A DNA stretch of 64,000 bases, taken from the NCBI GenBank assembly GCA_951394405.1, contig OX596337.1, forward strand, positions 2,542,001-2,606,000, given 5' to 3'. The first letter of the stretch is position 1. Each line of letters opens with the position of its first letter. Below, in pieces: positions 1-12,007 of this stretch. The DNA is from Coprinellus micaceus. Its lineage: Eukaryota > Basidiomycota > Agaricomycetes > Agaricales > Psathyrellaceae. A model generated the notes under the pieces. The model did no database searches. It worked only from the letters and a program-made list of their open reading frames with translations, and had not been told where the DNA came from. Made by a program: the position numbers and the translations under genes.

Positions 1-809
1 CCTGCAATTTGGCTCGAACGCCTGTCTGAAGGTCTTTGCATTTTGAGGCTTCTGCGGCGACTAAGGGTCTAACTGCGTGGAGGAGTGTTTGCTGCGCGTT
101 GTAGGGCCCGAGCTCATTGAGGCGGACGGCTGCTGAGAGGAGGCTCCGGGCGTGTAGGAAGAGGTGGAGATATTGTGCACGCGCTGGCATGGGCCAGTCC
201 GTGAATGACTGCAGCTCGACTTTCAGGGATGCACTCACCTAAGGTCAACCCTAGCGCGGCTGTAAGTGCACCCCAACACACAGGCAAATGTCCGTTCACC
301 TCCTCGCGTCGCACCAATAATTTGAACTGCTCGAAGAGGTAGCGCATTGACTTCTCCCTTTCGCCTATTTCTCGATCGGAGTAGCTGGATAGCGATGGCG
401 TCGTTGTGAAGCCTTTGGAGTATAGCGTGAGCAAGGCAACCCCTTGGGCTTTGGAAGCGCGGCGAGCAACATGGTTGAGCGTCATCGCGTCGTAAAGGTT
501 GTCGAGTTCGACCAGGTGCTGGAGTACCGATTTAATGTCTTCAAATTCGGGTGGCTCGCTCATTTCGTTCTCCGGGCGAGGAACCAGCCCTGACACCAAG
601 CGGTGTGCGTCCCCAACGAAAGCAAACGTCGTTCGCGAGTAGGATGCAAGGCTGTCCCTCAGGAACGTCAGCGTTGTGGGTTCGATTGACTCTGAACCAA
701 AGCCATGCTTGATGTACGACTCCAGCCCTGATGATGCTACAAACGACCCGGTGGGGAGATTGCTGTCCGCGAGGAGTAGGAGGAGGTACGTCTCCTCATC
801 GTCGTCCAT
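1..809 (-). CDS. ureF: Urease accessory protein UreF (3' end outside window)
   Basis: UreF acts with UreD and UreG to load nickel into apo-urease in the cytosol. The start at 809 gives a protein opening with acidic residues, then the family hallmark LADSNLPTGSFVASSGLES, which matches the conserved N-terminal 'LPTGSFAHSGGLE' block. The long middle exon reads through to about 240. A GT-AG intron (roughly 185-240) then restores the frame to YLHLFLHARSLLSAAVRLN and ELGPYNAQQTLLH, the typical C-terminal helices of fungal UreF. The frame is still open at base 1, so the last residues and stop lie outside the window. The gene is divergent from the AFG1-like gene, with a 280-bp shared upstream gap. 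The family call is firm; the intron position was inferred by eye. Confidence 0.85.
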
Positions 810-1088
810 GCCAGCGCTGGCACTGGCAGTGATAAGATAACCGTTGAGAACGGGAAGCCCCTATTTTTGAGAAAACCTTGATGGCGAGGATCCACGTGAC
901 GCATTCCGCTGCTTTGATTCCCCGGAACTCCGAGTCGGTGTTGCCGACTTGGCACACAACTTTTGCGTCTCCTGTGGTCTTCTCTGCGAAATCGCCTCAC
1001 AGCGACCGAGTAGACAAGGGATAACCTTGGGATCGTCGTCTCCTGGTCCAAAGTCTCTACCCCAGTCTATTACAACAACTTTAGAGCG

Positions 1089-3302
1089 ATGAAGGTCGTT
1101 CGGAGGATTCCCGCTACCTCCCGGACCATCCGACGACCTCAGGGTGCGGCATCGATCGCCTGCAGGGCGACCCTCTCAACGGCCAGCACTAGCCTAGCGA
1201 CTCCCAAATCTCTGAATGGCCAGGGGAAGGCGTACAACTCGAGCCTCGCTGTTGAGGGCAAGGCAACCCCTCGCTTTGAGCCTCCACCTCCTGGGGTCCT
1301 TGGCCAGGCATCACAGAGCCCCAGTAAACACGGCGGTAAGCCCCATCTGTCGGTGTGGATAAGAATGGTGTAAAGCTAAATTGTGGACTCGCGGAAAGGA
1401 AACACGACGCCACTACAGTCATACAAGAAACTCATTGATTCGGGGGCACTGCGCGGGGACGACCACCAGACCCGAATCGTGCAAGGACTGGAGGACCTCT
1501 ATCGGGAAGTCATCAAGTACGAGCCGCCGCCCGTCCCCGAGGAGAGCGTAAACCCCAATTCCCTTGTATGTCCCTCTCCATTCCTCGTCCCTTTTCCTGA
1601 AATCGAAATCTCGTTTCCAGTTCTCTCGGCTCTTCTCCTCCCGCTCCGAAGTCGCAGCTCCGTCATCGCCCCCGCCGAATGCGCCCAAGGGGATATACCT
1701 GTACGGTGACGTAGGCACAGGCAAGACGATGCTTATGGACCTCTTCTTCAAGGCCCTGCCCTCGACCATCAAGCGGAAACGGAGGGTGCACTTCCATGCG
1801 TTCATGATCGACGTGCACAAGCGCCTGCACGCCGCCAAGATAACGATGGGGTACGAGGGAGGGGACCCGATCGCGCCTGTAGCAAGGGACCTGGCGAAGG
1901 AAGCATATGTGCTGTGTTTCGACGAGTTCCAGGTACGTGCATCTAGGCCCGTTCCTGTGGTGTTGCCTGCACAGGGGATCTCATGATTGGATTTAGGTGA
2001 CAGATATCGCGGACGCTATGATCCTGAGACGGCTTTTGGAGTCCCTCTTGAATTATGGTGTCGTTTGTGTCTTTACGTCCAAGTGAGCTTGGTCTTGAGT
2101 CGGGTTTAGGCCGGCCTCAACTGACCTTCAAATAAAGCCGCCATCCAGATGACCTATACAAAAATGGTATTCAGCGCGCCAGCTTCCTACCCGCCATCGA
2201 CCTATTGAATACTCAGTTCCGGGTAACGGATTTAGACTCTGGGACTGGTACGTACCTTCCCCCATTGATCCCCTCCATTTTACCATTGAAGTTGCTGCTG
2301 ACTAGATTACCGACGCATTCCCCGAGCTCTGAGCCAAGTATATTTTGACCCGTTGACCCCCGAACATGACAGAGAGATTAACCAGATTTTCGAGTCACTG
2401 GCTTCGGAAGACCCATCCGACCCAATCATGCGTAACCGCAAGGTAACGACATGGGGAAGGACGATTGTCGTTCCAGAGAGTACCAGCAGAATCGCCAAAT
2501 TCGACTTTATGAAGTTGTGCGGCCATCCGTTGAGCGCTGCGGATTATATCGAAGTGACCAGGACCTTTGGGACGATTTTCCTCCTGGATGTTAAGAAGAT
2601 GGGGTTGGGCGAAAAGGATTTGGTATGTTCGTTTCAAAGATCTTGCTCCTGCTGCGACCGAGCCGATTAGTTTCGGTCGTTCGGGACGTTTTAAGGACTT
2701 ATGGGCTTACTCCTCCCCTCCGATCTGTTAGGCAAGGCGGTTTATCACGTTCATTGATGGTCAGTACCTCTCCCTCAATCATCTCTATTTCCAAGTATAT
2801 GCTTACCGATATGGATCCTAAACTCGTTGTCTTGCACAGCCTGCTATGAGAGCAAAGTAAGCGTCCCCTTTCACCGAACGCTTTGAGCCGCTCCATAACT
2901 AACCATAATCACCGTTCACAGACCAAACTTTTCGTCACCTCAGAAGTACCTGTGTTCAAGGTATTCGCCGACGACCCCGACAAGGACCTTCCTCCGCATC
3001 ACCATATTTCAGACCATATGCGCAGTGTCATGGACGATTTGGTACGTTTTCCCTTTCTCGACGCCGTTCCCTTTTCTGGGGTTTCAGTTACTTTTTAACC
3101 TGCCCATTCAATCCAGTTAGGCATGTTCGTAGCATGAGGCTGATGATGGACTTTCCTCTTCTGATAGGGCCTGACAAGTGACATTGTGGGGACTAGCTCC
3201 ATGTTCACCGGGGAGGAGGAGGTCTTTGCGTTTGCGCGCGCGTGCTCAAGGTTGGTTCAAATGGGAAGCCAGGAGTGGGCTGAGACTGCGGGACAGCTGT
3301 GA
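1089..3302 (+). CDS. AFG1: AFG1/LACE1-type mitochondrial AAA ATPase
   Basis: This is a homologue of yeast Afg1 (human AFG1L/LACE1, bacterial ZapE), a mitochondrial inner-membrane P-loop ATPase linked to turnover of unassembled respiratory-chain subunits. The N-terminus is basic and Ser/Arg-rich, like a mitochondrial presequence. Then come the family's opening block (PLQSYKKLIDSGALRGDDHQ), the Walker A GDVGTGKT near 1708-1731, the Walker B VLCFDEFQ near 1909-1932 and VTDIADAMILRRLLESL. Later exons carry RASFLPAIDLL, YRRIPRAL and the C-terminal TSEVPV...FACSR-type region ending WAETAGQL. About nine exons with short introns are needed; the stop TGA is at 3300-3302. The start at 1089 is the only in-frame Met that gives a targeting-like leader. 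Confidence 0.85.
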
Positions 3303-3882
3303 TACCCGGCGTCGGACTGCGAGCACGTCTCTTATGTATATGGGTTGACACATCTAGATGTGTCGAGGCTCGGTCGCCAGCAACTTCTATCGCTCTTCTG
3401 TGGGAGGAGGATCACATTTAGATGGATTTAGGTCCGAGTGCTTCACTTGTACCGTGTATAATACTATATCCTATACATTCATCCGGAATGCGACCAGGGC
3501 ACGATTGTCATGGCCATTCTTTGGGGTTACAGGCGCGGCGGATGCGAGAAACATGAGAAAAATGTCTCCTGGTCTCGGGCAAATGTATCAGCATTATACC
3601 ACTCACTAAGTTCGCCTCCCACTGCGTGCCTCGTATATTCTCCGACGATGAAGGACACCAGAAGGTCGGCGTCAATACTCGGCCCCGCATAGCTCAGCGG
3701 ATCAAAACTGCCATGTGGTGCAGCACTGGAGACTCTCGCCCCAACTCTGTTCGAAACCCGTCAACAGGCATCCACGACGACATCGCGCCATCCATCCGGT
3801 CCCTACCTCCCTGCGTACCAGCAAACCTAAAAATCAGTATTGCACACTCCGTCGCGTTATAAAACCCCGTGAAAACTGAGCT
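3303..3882. other. Intergenic region, no gene recognised
   Basis: This 580-bp gap lies between the AFG1-like stop and the RNF220-like start. Several short overlapping frames occur but none resembles a family or splices well. A TATA-like TATAAAAC sits at 3858-3865, only 18 bp before the next ATG. An isolated pair of tRNA-promoter-like boxes near 3690 and 3750 is discussed under rejected items. Confidence 0.5.
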
Positions 3883-5352
3883 ATGGCGTTGTCTGCGGTC
3901 GCAAAGTCAGTTGCTTTCTCCTTTTGCGGTTCATCAAAGTACACTTGAACATGCAAAGCTGACGATGGTGATATCACTCGCCTACCAACCTAAAACATAG
4001 GGGCAAGAAGAGGGCGCTTGTGGAAGGTGGTGAGGGCGCTTCGAGTACACAAGCGCTGGAAGCCCCTGCCAAGCGGAGCAAATGTGGGTGTGCGGATGCT
4101 ACTCCCGTTGCTGGTCCTGACGCTCGCCTATAGCTCGTGCAGAGACAAGAGATTGCCCTATATGCAAGGAGAAGATCCCATTGCGACTACTCGGGAGACA
4201 TGCAGACCTAGAGGCGGAGCGGATAGACTATATCATCCAGCAGATTGGCTCCGATGAGCCAATACGAGACGAGTTTGAGGAGGAGTGCGTCCCCGCTGTC
4301 GTCATATTCTCTGCTCGTCGTAGCTCACAAACATTCAGCCCAACACGCAGCAGACGATCCGCGATGAAAGCATTCAAATCTATTGCACCACGAACAGTCA
4401 GAGCCGATGCAACAGACCCGACAGTCAAAACGCTACAGGCGATCAAGAGACACCGTAGGCAGCGGCACGCCAAACTGAAAGAACTGATCAAGGAAGACGA
4501 CGAAGACGAACCTCGCCGGAGTAACTGGGCGAGGGGGCTTGTTGGGGGACAGATGGACTGTCCGATATGTTCGCAGACAATCAGGGGAGACCAGGGAGTG
4601 CTAGAGGCGCACGTAGATTCTTGTGTTGCGAACGAGGAGCTAAGAATAGCGGAGCAGGCTCAACAGGAGGCGTTGCAGAGGCAGTACGAGGAGGAGGCTC
4701 AGTGGGAAGATACCAGTAACGGCCACTACGTAGGGGACTTAAGAGGTGGGTCTGCATGTGCCATCCCCTCTGAGACTACCTTCACGTTTTCTTAGGCGCC
4801 GGCTTTCACACTCGCGACCGCCGAACGCAAGACGTGGACGATGAAATAGACGTCGATGGGGACGACGCAGCATATGGTGCTCCGCAATTTACGGAGGGCG
4901 ATGTAGTGCCTCTGGGGCAGGATGAAGGAGAGGACGCAGACGTTGACATCGAGGACGACGATGACGAACCAAACGCGATCGCAGCCCTCGCAAATCAACG
5001 GAGAGCATCACCAAGGGGAGCTGGCACGCCCCACACACTAGGTGAACCTCACGAGAACCCCGCACGCTTGGAAGTTGCATCCATGGCAGCTAGAAAACAC
5101 GCAGACCGAGCACAATTGTTGAGCACTCTCAAAAGCACGGTTACGCCGCAGGACTCACTACCTACTGGATTGTTCTCGACGTCGCCCGTGTGTAGAATAT
5201 GCCTGGATCCGTACGAAGACCCTACAGTATCGACAGGGTGCTGGCATACATGCTGCAAAGGGTGTTGGCTGCGCTGCCTTGGGTCGACCAAACTGTGTCC
5301 AATATGTAAACGGATTACAGTGCCTAGTGACCTTCGCCAAATATACCTATGA
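3883..5352 (+). CDS. RNF220-like RING E3 ubiquitin ligase
   Basis: The C-terminus at about 5190-5352 is a RING finger of the form C-x2-C...CW-H-x2-C-x2-C...CPICK, ending PSDLRQIYL. Human RNF220 ends in almost the same way (CW-H, LCPQC, PGDLRRIYL), so I read this as a fungal relative acting as a ubiquitin ligase. Two upstream small zinc modules support this: CPICKEKIPLRLLGRH near 4166 and CPICSQTIRGDQGVLEAH near 4558, the latter followed by a Cys. Between them and the RING is an acidic, disordered stretch. The start MALSAVAK at 3883 lies before a ~100-bp intron; further introns lie near 4085-4150 and 4747-4795. It is convergent with the SET gene, leaving 125 bp between the stops. Substrate and localisation are unknown. 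Confidence 0.75.
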
Positions 5353-5477
5353 GAGGTTCGGAGACGGTTGTTTTTTGACGGCCAGCAACAAGCGCCCAGA
5401 CGCTTCTGCTAACGTCCTATTACCTCTTTGACAAGAAGTCACTGATATGTACATTTCCACACAACACGAGGTATAAT

Positions 5478-6981
5478 TCAATCTTCCAGAACCAACTCCA
5501 CCCCTTGGCTGTGCGCCAACTCGACCGCGTCCTCCTCCTTTTTCTGTGCATACTTGGCCAGGGACTCCAATATCGCGCGTTGACCTGCCATCTGTCAGAT
5601 AGGGGGATACGGCTTGCCTGAGTGACGGTCGTACCTTCAACGTAATGTCCATACATTTGAACAACTTGCGCCCGGATGCCCTCCTTCCCTGCAACGGCAT
5701 CAACAGCCGGAAGACTTCCGTACATCGATGAAACCATCTCCCCAAGTGCACCACTAGCATCTAAGACATTTTCAAAGTCCCCATCTGCTTCGCTGTCGCT
5801 ATTTCCTCCCACTGCGACCAAAATCTCCGCCCAGAGCCCCTCTATGCCCCTCGCACCCCGACCAACCGACCACTTGCGACCATTGACACCACCAAGCTTC
5901 AGGATGATAGTATCGTCTGGATTATTGGGTAGGGTGAAGCCGTACCCTAGGAGCAGTTCGGCGTTTGGTTTGGGACCATAGTTGTTGAAGATCTCTTGCC
6001 CAGCTGGGGTGGGATCGTGTGCTACGATCGCGACGCGCTCTACACGCGCCTGGGGTTTCGTGTGAGAGATCCATGTAACAGGCTGGCCCCTGGCATGATT
6101 GAGGATGTCGACGCCAGGGAGCAAGACCGGCTCTGAAGGCGCGTCGTCGTCATTGTCCAGGTTTGGTAGTTGGGGCGTCTGTGAGAGGACGGAAGATGGA
6201 AAGGCACGTGAAGAAATATAGGTGGCAGCTGCGAGATACAGTGACCTGGAAACAATGTGCACGAATGAAGATATTTTCGTTTAGATGATGAGGATGTATT
6301 GAAATTTGAACGTACCATTCGAATTGGATACCCCATTCTGGTTTGTACTGGCGAATGACTTCTCGACATTGCATCCACTCGGACTGCCAGTCTCGTAGTC
6401 GGTCGTTACAGGCACCGTAGACGTTCGTTCCTTTGAAAGCCTCCAGCTCATCTACCGTAAAGTAGAGCGCGGTGAGAAGATCGCTCTGGGGAGGGAGGAG
6501 GTCGATGTATGGGAAGTGTTTCAAGTACTGGGAAGCGTCTCTGTGGAAGGTATACTCGGTGGCGGACTGGAGAGATATGGTAAGTCTACGCACGCATCCT
6601 TCCCTATTATCCAGTGCAGGACCATATAGATACAGATCCATTGCCTGCAGGCAAGCTCGGGCGCTTGTTCTATATTTAAAAGCTGCGAGATCGCAGCCTG
6701 CGATGCAGGGCCAGTGATAGCCAAGTCAAACGGACACGATACGATTTCCTCGTTCCCTGGTATGTCCTCTCGGGTAACGAGGCCGCATCCATTCGAAGCT
6801 TCGAGTGTACGGGTAGATGAGGTGAAGGTATTGCAGGTATGGTTCGGCTATTGAATGACTGATTCGTGGGATTTGGAGAGGTTGAGTGATCGCTACCTTG
6901 GGTGAGGACTGCACTGGGATGGAAGCTACCCCCATGGTCCAGAATCCATGTTTTGAAGGCGACGATGCTCGTAGACTCCAT
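5478..6981 (-). CDS. SET-domain lysine methyltransferase (RKM/SETD-like)
   Basis: The protein starts MESTSIVAFKTWILDHGG and continues FHPSAV, matching the N-terminal helix of Rkm1/Set10/SETD3-6 type enzymes, which methylate ribosomal or other non-histone proteins. The SET core is visible as LLPGVDILNHARGQPVTW (the D-x-x-NH signature) and FNNYGPKPNAELLLGYGF (the catalytic NYG-x-K-x-N-x-E-L-L-x-x-YG motif). A last intron near 5596-5634 removes an out-of-frame stretch and gives the tail KKEEDAVELAHSQGVELVLED with the stop at 5478-5480. An upstream in-frame Met at 7023 would add 14 residues; I chose 6981 because the family begins within a few residues of the conserved helix. The exact methylation target cannot be told. 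Confidence 0.8.
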
Positions 6982-7389
6982 GGTCTTTGCCGCGACGGTG
7001 AGGGTTGGAGGTGGCCAGTGCAAAAAGCAAGATGCGATGGTTTCGCGCCTAACGGCCCGGATTGTCAGGCGACATCGCAGCCGACGGGCCCATTACTGAC
7101 AGCGACATACTGCGCGCTCTCTTGCTTCTTGTCTCTCACTGTCACAATCCAACTTCGGTCCAGCACTCCAGCCTCTTGAGAATCTCAAAGGCGCATCTCA
7201 ACCCACCGAAAAATACCCGACACAGGCCGCTTCTTTCACCGGACTTTCACCGCAGTCGTTACCAGTAATTTGCACCTATTGGCAGATACAGCTCCAGTGA
7301 TCATGGGAGTGGTTTCGGTGCTATAATTGCATATGGGCCTCGCTGTTGTGACGGTCCCATCCCAGAAACACACGGGGTTACACGTCTTC

Positions 7390-7397
7390 TATAAAAC
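7390..7397 (+). promoter_or_regulatory. TATA box of the sugar transporter gene
   Basis: TATAAAAC lies 47 bp before the ATG at 7444, a plausible spacing for a fungal core promoter with a short leader. Confidence 0.5.
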
Positions 7398-7443
7398 GCG
7401 GGGCGATCTGGGGTTGTTCCATTGCTAGCCCCAGCTTTCGACG

Positions 7444-9653
7444 ATGGCCACCCCACCTGCTGAGCAACCCTCCCTCGAGAAGCACGCCCAAGAGGCTTCT
7501 GACGAGAAAGAATCGGCGGGCAGCGAACACCCTCCGGTTGTTCACGGAGATGCTAAAGTCCTCGAGGTGCAGAATGAGGATCTTGCTCTCGCTTTGGCCA
7601 CCGGGCCTCAGCTCAAGGCCACCAGTGTCCGGTCGCTCCAGCTCTTTGCGATCCTCCTTGTCGCGTTCATGGGCAGCCTGTCGAACGGTTTCGACGGCCA
7701 AGGTAAGCCTCAGGTCAATTATTCGCTCTCGCTGGGCAACATTTGATGCATCTGCACATAGTTATGAGTGCAGTCAACGGAATGCAGTATGTGTTTATCG
7801 GGCGGCACGGTCGGGTGCCCTACTCAGCATCGAACCAGGCAATATTTAGACTATTTCGAAATTGACAGCCAAGACTCCGGAGGAGGTGTCGGAACCAGGA
7901 CAGCCATTATCTTTGCCATCGTATGCCCACCTTCTTTGTCCGGTACATGTGCTTCCTAACACGGCAGTCGGCCTAAAGTACAACATTGGAATGATTTGTG
8001 GTGTGTTCTTCGCCGGGCCTACTACTGACCGACTGGGGAGGCGTGGTGGAATGGTACGCTTCGCCATGTTTTTCTGTCTTTGGGTCCAGTGCTAACGACT
8101 CCAATTAGTTCATTGGCGCCATCATCATTATCGCCGGAGCAATCGTCGTAACTGTCGCGAAAAACACTGAATACCTTCTTGGAGGTCGATTCACTTTGGG
8201 ACTTGGTGTCGCTATTACGACGACTGCCGCCCCTGCCTATGTCGTTGAGATGTCACCCCCACAATGGCGAGGACGTTTGACGGGGTTGTACAACACCTTC
8301 TACTACTCCGGTTCCATTCTCTGTAGTACGTGGAATGGACGGTACTAGAACCCTAAAGCACGCTGACAACCACCTCACAGCTGGAATTACCGTTGCTAGT
8401 GGGCGTAACTCCGGAACCCTTTCCTGGAGGCTGCCTCTCGCGCTCCAGATCATCCCAGCAGTCGTCCTCGCCAGCTTCTCTTGGATCCTTCCAGAGGTGT
8501 GTTTGATGTACCTTTTAGCACGGCCCGGGTTAAACAAACCTTGCTGGTCTAGTCCCCTCGTTGGCTCATATCTGTTGGCCGTAACGACGAAGCAAAGGCA
8601 ATCCTGGCCAAATACCACGGCGACGGTGATGAGAACGCCCCTCTCGTGCAGCTGGAGTGGAAAGAGTTCCAGGAAAGCGTCAAGCTCGATGCGTCCGACA
8701 AGCGCTGGTGGGACTACTCAGAGCTCGTCAACACCCGGAATGCTCGCTATCGTACCTTCATGATGTTGCTCATGGGGTTTTTCGGGGTACGTTCTTTGAA
8801 CGTTGCTCAAACTTGAATTCCATTGACTTGGTTGCAGCAATGGTCTGGAAATGGTCTCGGATACTTCCTCCCCATCCTCTTTGGTGCTGCGGGAGCCAAC
8901 ACCCAGAACCAACGCTTGACCCTTAATTTTGCCAACACCATCGTTTCCGCGAGCGGTGCCCTCATCGGGACCTCTCTCACCGACAAGGTTGGGCGCAGAA
9001 AAATGTGGTTCTGGGGCACAGTCGCGTGCTCTGCGACTCTTGCGATTGTTACTGGCTGCACTGCTAAGTGGGGAGACTCTGGAGCTAACCCTGCTGGTGC
9101 TAATGCTGCCATCGCGTTTATCTGTGAGTTTTAATTTAAGGCTCTCTCTCTCTATCTTGTGTGGTGATCCATAATGCTGATAACTTCAATGCAGTTATCT
9201 TCGGATTCGTGTACAGTCTTGCATATACCCCCCTTCAGGCCCTTTACCCCGCCGAGTGCTTGCATTACAATACCCGCGCCAAGGGAATGGCAACGTATGT
9301 CCGCGGGCGTCAAAGCTTAGGCTTCAGCACAGCAACTCACCTTCTTTCTTCTAGCTATGCCCTCGCCGTCAGTTGCGCGTCCTTTGTCAACTCTTACACT
9401 GGTCCCATTGCTCTCGAAAGAATCCAGTGGAGACTTTACATCGTGTATGTTGTCTGGGATCTCTTCGAAGCCGTCGTTATCTGGTTCTGTGCCGTCGAGA
9501 CGAAAGGGCGCACTTTGTGAGTGTATTTATGATGCTGCCGGCTTATACGCGCTCACACCTTGATTTAGGGAGGAGCTCGAGGAGATCTTTGACGACCCTC
9601 ATCCCGTCCGTAGGTCGCTTGCGAAGAAGCAAGTGGCGATTACCGACGCTTGA
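7444..9653 (+). CDS. MFS sugar transporter (hexose/lactose permease type)
   Basis: This is a plasma-membrane proton-coupled sugar porter of the major facilitator superfamily. After a ~70-residue hydrophilic N-terminus come twelve predicted membrane helices. Family signatures are present in order: NGFDGQ-VMSAVNGMQYL in helix 1, DRLGRR in loop 2-3, GRFTLGLGV followed by PAYVVEMSPPQWRGRLTG (the PESPR-side 'E-x-x-P-x-x-x-RG' block), PE/SPRWL reconstituted across the intron at about 8495-8552, DKVGRRKMW in loop 8-9, and VETKGRTLEELEEIF at the C-terminus (the PETKG motif with Val for Pro). About nine introns interrupt it; the stop TGA is at 9651-9653. Sequence flavour is closest to fungal lactose-permease-like carriers, but the substrate is not decidable here. 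Confidence 0.85.
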
Positions 9654-10262
9654 CCTGACCGAGGATCATACCTCAATGCTTGTGAAGCGCGTCCTCTGAA
9701 GATAACGTAACATACTGTATGTATACTCTTTGGCCTTACAAAAGCCTGCTCTCGTCCTCCTGACTGTGCCTAGGAGGTTGGGATGTTCGCCGGATGTTTC
9801 GAAGCGAGTAAGAAGCGCCAAGGTCATATAGCGCATTTAGTTTCCGTCTCACCTTACTCCGATCGTCTTCGAGTTCTCCCTTGTGACCTCCTTTGGCTCC
9901 TGGACCAAGTCCCCTCTGGAAGAGGTTCCTCTACATTCGCCTTCAAGCTGTTAGTGGTGTCCTGGACTGGGTGGATCCGCACTTCGAGGGAATGATCGCT
10001 CCACATGGATACCACACACACACACACGCAGAAGCAACCAACAAACCCGGCAAGCCTGTGCCATGGCGATGTTTGTTCGTGGTGCTTCCGAGTTCCTGCA
10101 CTGCTGTTGCCACCGAGGGCAGGGCGGCTAGCATATGGAGTAATATGTAACGTCTTAATCTCCGGCGGTAAACATCTCTAGCATCTATAAGAAGTCCAGG
10201 CGAGTTTCAGTGCGGCCTGTTTCATCTTCCACCCCCCGTCCATCACACCTGCTTAAGCCACT
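9654..10262. other. Intergenic region before the chitinase gene
   Basis: This region should hold the transporter terminator and the chitinase promoter. A short CA dinucleotide run is seen at about 10013-10025. Short frames in it do not resemble proteins. Confidence 0.5.
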
Positions 10263-11897
10263 ATGAAGCCCGGTGCCCTGTTGCTCACCGCCGCTTTGGC
10301 TGCAGCCCTGGGACCCGCCTTCGCCGGTCCCGCGCCCAACCCTGACCCTAGCCCGCTCAGCATCGACATCAGTACCAGCGATGTCGAAATCAATGGGTAC
10401 CCCATCCTTCACGGCCCTAAACGCGTCCCTGGAAAGGTCGCTGCTGCTTGGTACGCGGGATGGCATGCGAAGGATGGCTTCCCCTTGTCGAAAGTCCCCT
10501 GGTCAAAGTATACCCATCTCACCTATGCTTTCGCGTGAGTCGCATTCATTCTTCCAAGTGTATGAATAACGGAGGTCATGGTTGGCTATTTCAGGGAGAC
10601 AATGCACGACGTCAAGGCTCTCAGCCTCGAGGGCTCCGAGCCTGCCGCCCTCCCTGAGTTTGTTCGGGAAGCACGCCGCCATGTACGTGATAACACCTCG
10701 GCGCTCCAACTTTCCATCTAATCACACCGTTGCCGTCATCTTAGAACGTAAAAGCCTTGATTTCTGTTGGCGGTTGGACCGGCTCGCGCTTTTTCTCCAC
10801 CGCTGTCGCAACCCCAGCAAATAGGACTGCCTTCGTGAAAACCGTGATTGACTTCGTGGTCAAATACCAGCTCGATGGCGTCGACTTTGAGTGAGTTGCG
10901 ACCTGAGCACTTTTTGTCGGAACGAAAAGTTGATGGAGTTTGACGCAGCTGGGAGTACCCTAACAGCGGAGGCATCGGGTGCAACACCATTAACCCTGCA
11001 GACACTGCCAACTTTCTTTCCTTCCTCCAGGAACTCCGGAGGCACCCCGTAGGAAGACTGATCATCGTCACCGCTGCTACCGCCACCTCTCCGTTCAACG
11101 ACGCCAATGGCGCTCCTTCATCTAGCGTCGCTGGATTTGCGAAGGTTCTCGACTATGTCGCCCTAATGAACTACGACATTTGGGGACCGTGGAGTGCAAG
11201 CGTTGGCCCCAATGCCCCTCTAGATGACACCTGCGCCGAACCTGCCAACCAGGCGGCCTCAGCCGTGAGCGCCGTCAAGAAGTGGAACGCTGCTGGGATC
11301 CCACTTGATCAACTCGTGCTGGGCGTTCCGGGATATGGTCACTCGTTCCGCGTGCGGAAGAATCAGGCCTTCACCAATGGATCCACCACCTCACTCAGAG
11401 CCTACCCCACCTTCGACAGTGTGGACAGGCCCACCGGCGATGCTTGGGATGATGCGTCTGGGCCTGACGTGTGTGGCGTTGTTAACCCTCCTGGTGGAAA
11501 CTTCAACTTCTGGGGATTGATTGCGAATGGCTTCTTGAAGCAGGACGGTTCGCCCGCTCCTGGTATCGGCTATCGCTATGATACCTGCAGTCAAACGGTA
11601 CATCCCCCTCTCCTGAAAGCCCAAGCAGCCGGCTGACCTTCACTTACAGCCCTATGTCTACAATTCTACCACAGAGATTATGGTTTCGTTCGACAACGCA
11701 CAGGTAAGCGTCGATTATTGTAGGATGGCCCGTGGTGAGTCTGCTGACAATGCCTCAAGTCCTTTGCCGCCAAGGGGAACTTCATCAAGACCCAAGGTTT
11801 GAAAGGCTTCGCTATTTGGGAGGCTGGAGGAGATTCCAAGGACATCCTCCTCAACTCAATTCGCACGGCCGGAGACTATCCTTACAGGCGAAATTAG
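10263..11897 (+). CDS. Secreted GH18 endochitinase
   Basis: This glycoside hydrolase family 18 enzyme cleaves chitin, the fungal cell-wall polymer, and probably acts in wall remodelling or autolysis. The start MKPGALLLTAALAAALGPAFA is a clear signal peptide with likely cleavage after FAG. The barrel begins VAAAWYAGWHAKDGFP, the second strand reads NVKALISVGGWTGSRFFS after an intron, and the catalytic strand is DGVDFDWEYPN, with the complete D-x-x-D-x-D-x-E including the acid/base Glu (exons around 10870-10955). MNYDIWG (11167) is the conserved strand-6 motif and GFAIWEAGGDSKD near the end is the substrate-binding Trp strand. There is no carbohydrate-binding module and no GPI tail. The stop TAG is at 11895-11897. 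Confidence 0.9.
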
Positions 11898-12007
11898 ATC
11901 TAGGGAACGTCCATCATGGTCGCAGTCCCATATATAAAGCAACACCATCCTGTCACTCGTTTATAACTTATCCCTCTGTAGTCAGGGGTTGAAATACTGA
12001 CACTCGC

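Noticed and set aside
3683..3770. tRNA-like sequence with TAGCTCAGCGG and GTTCGAAACC boxes
   Set aside because: The boxes resemble pol III A and B boxes, but the D and T stems do not pair and no acceptor stem forms. At best a decayed tRNA-derived relic; not reported as a gene.
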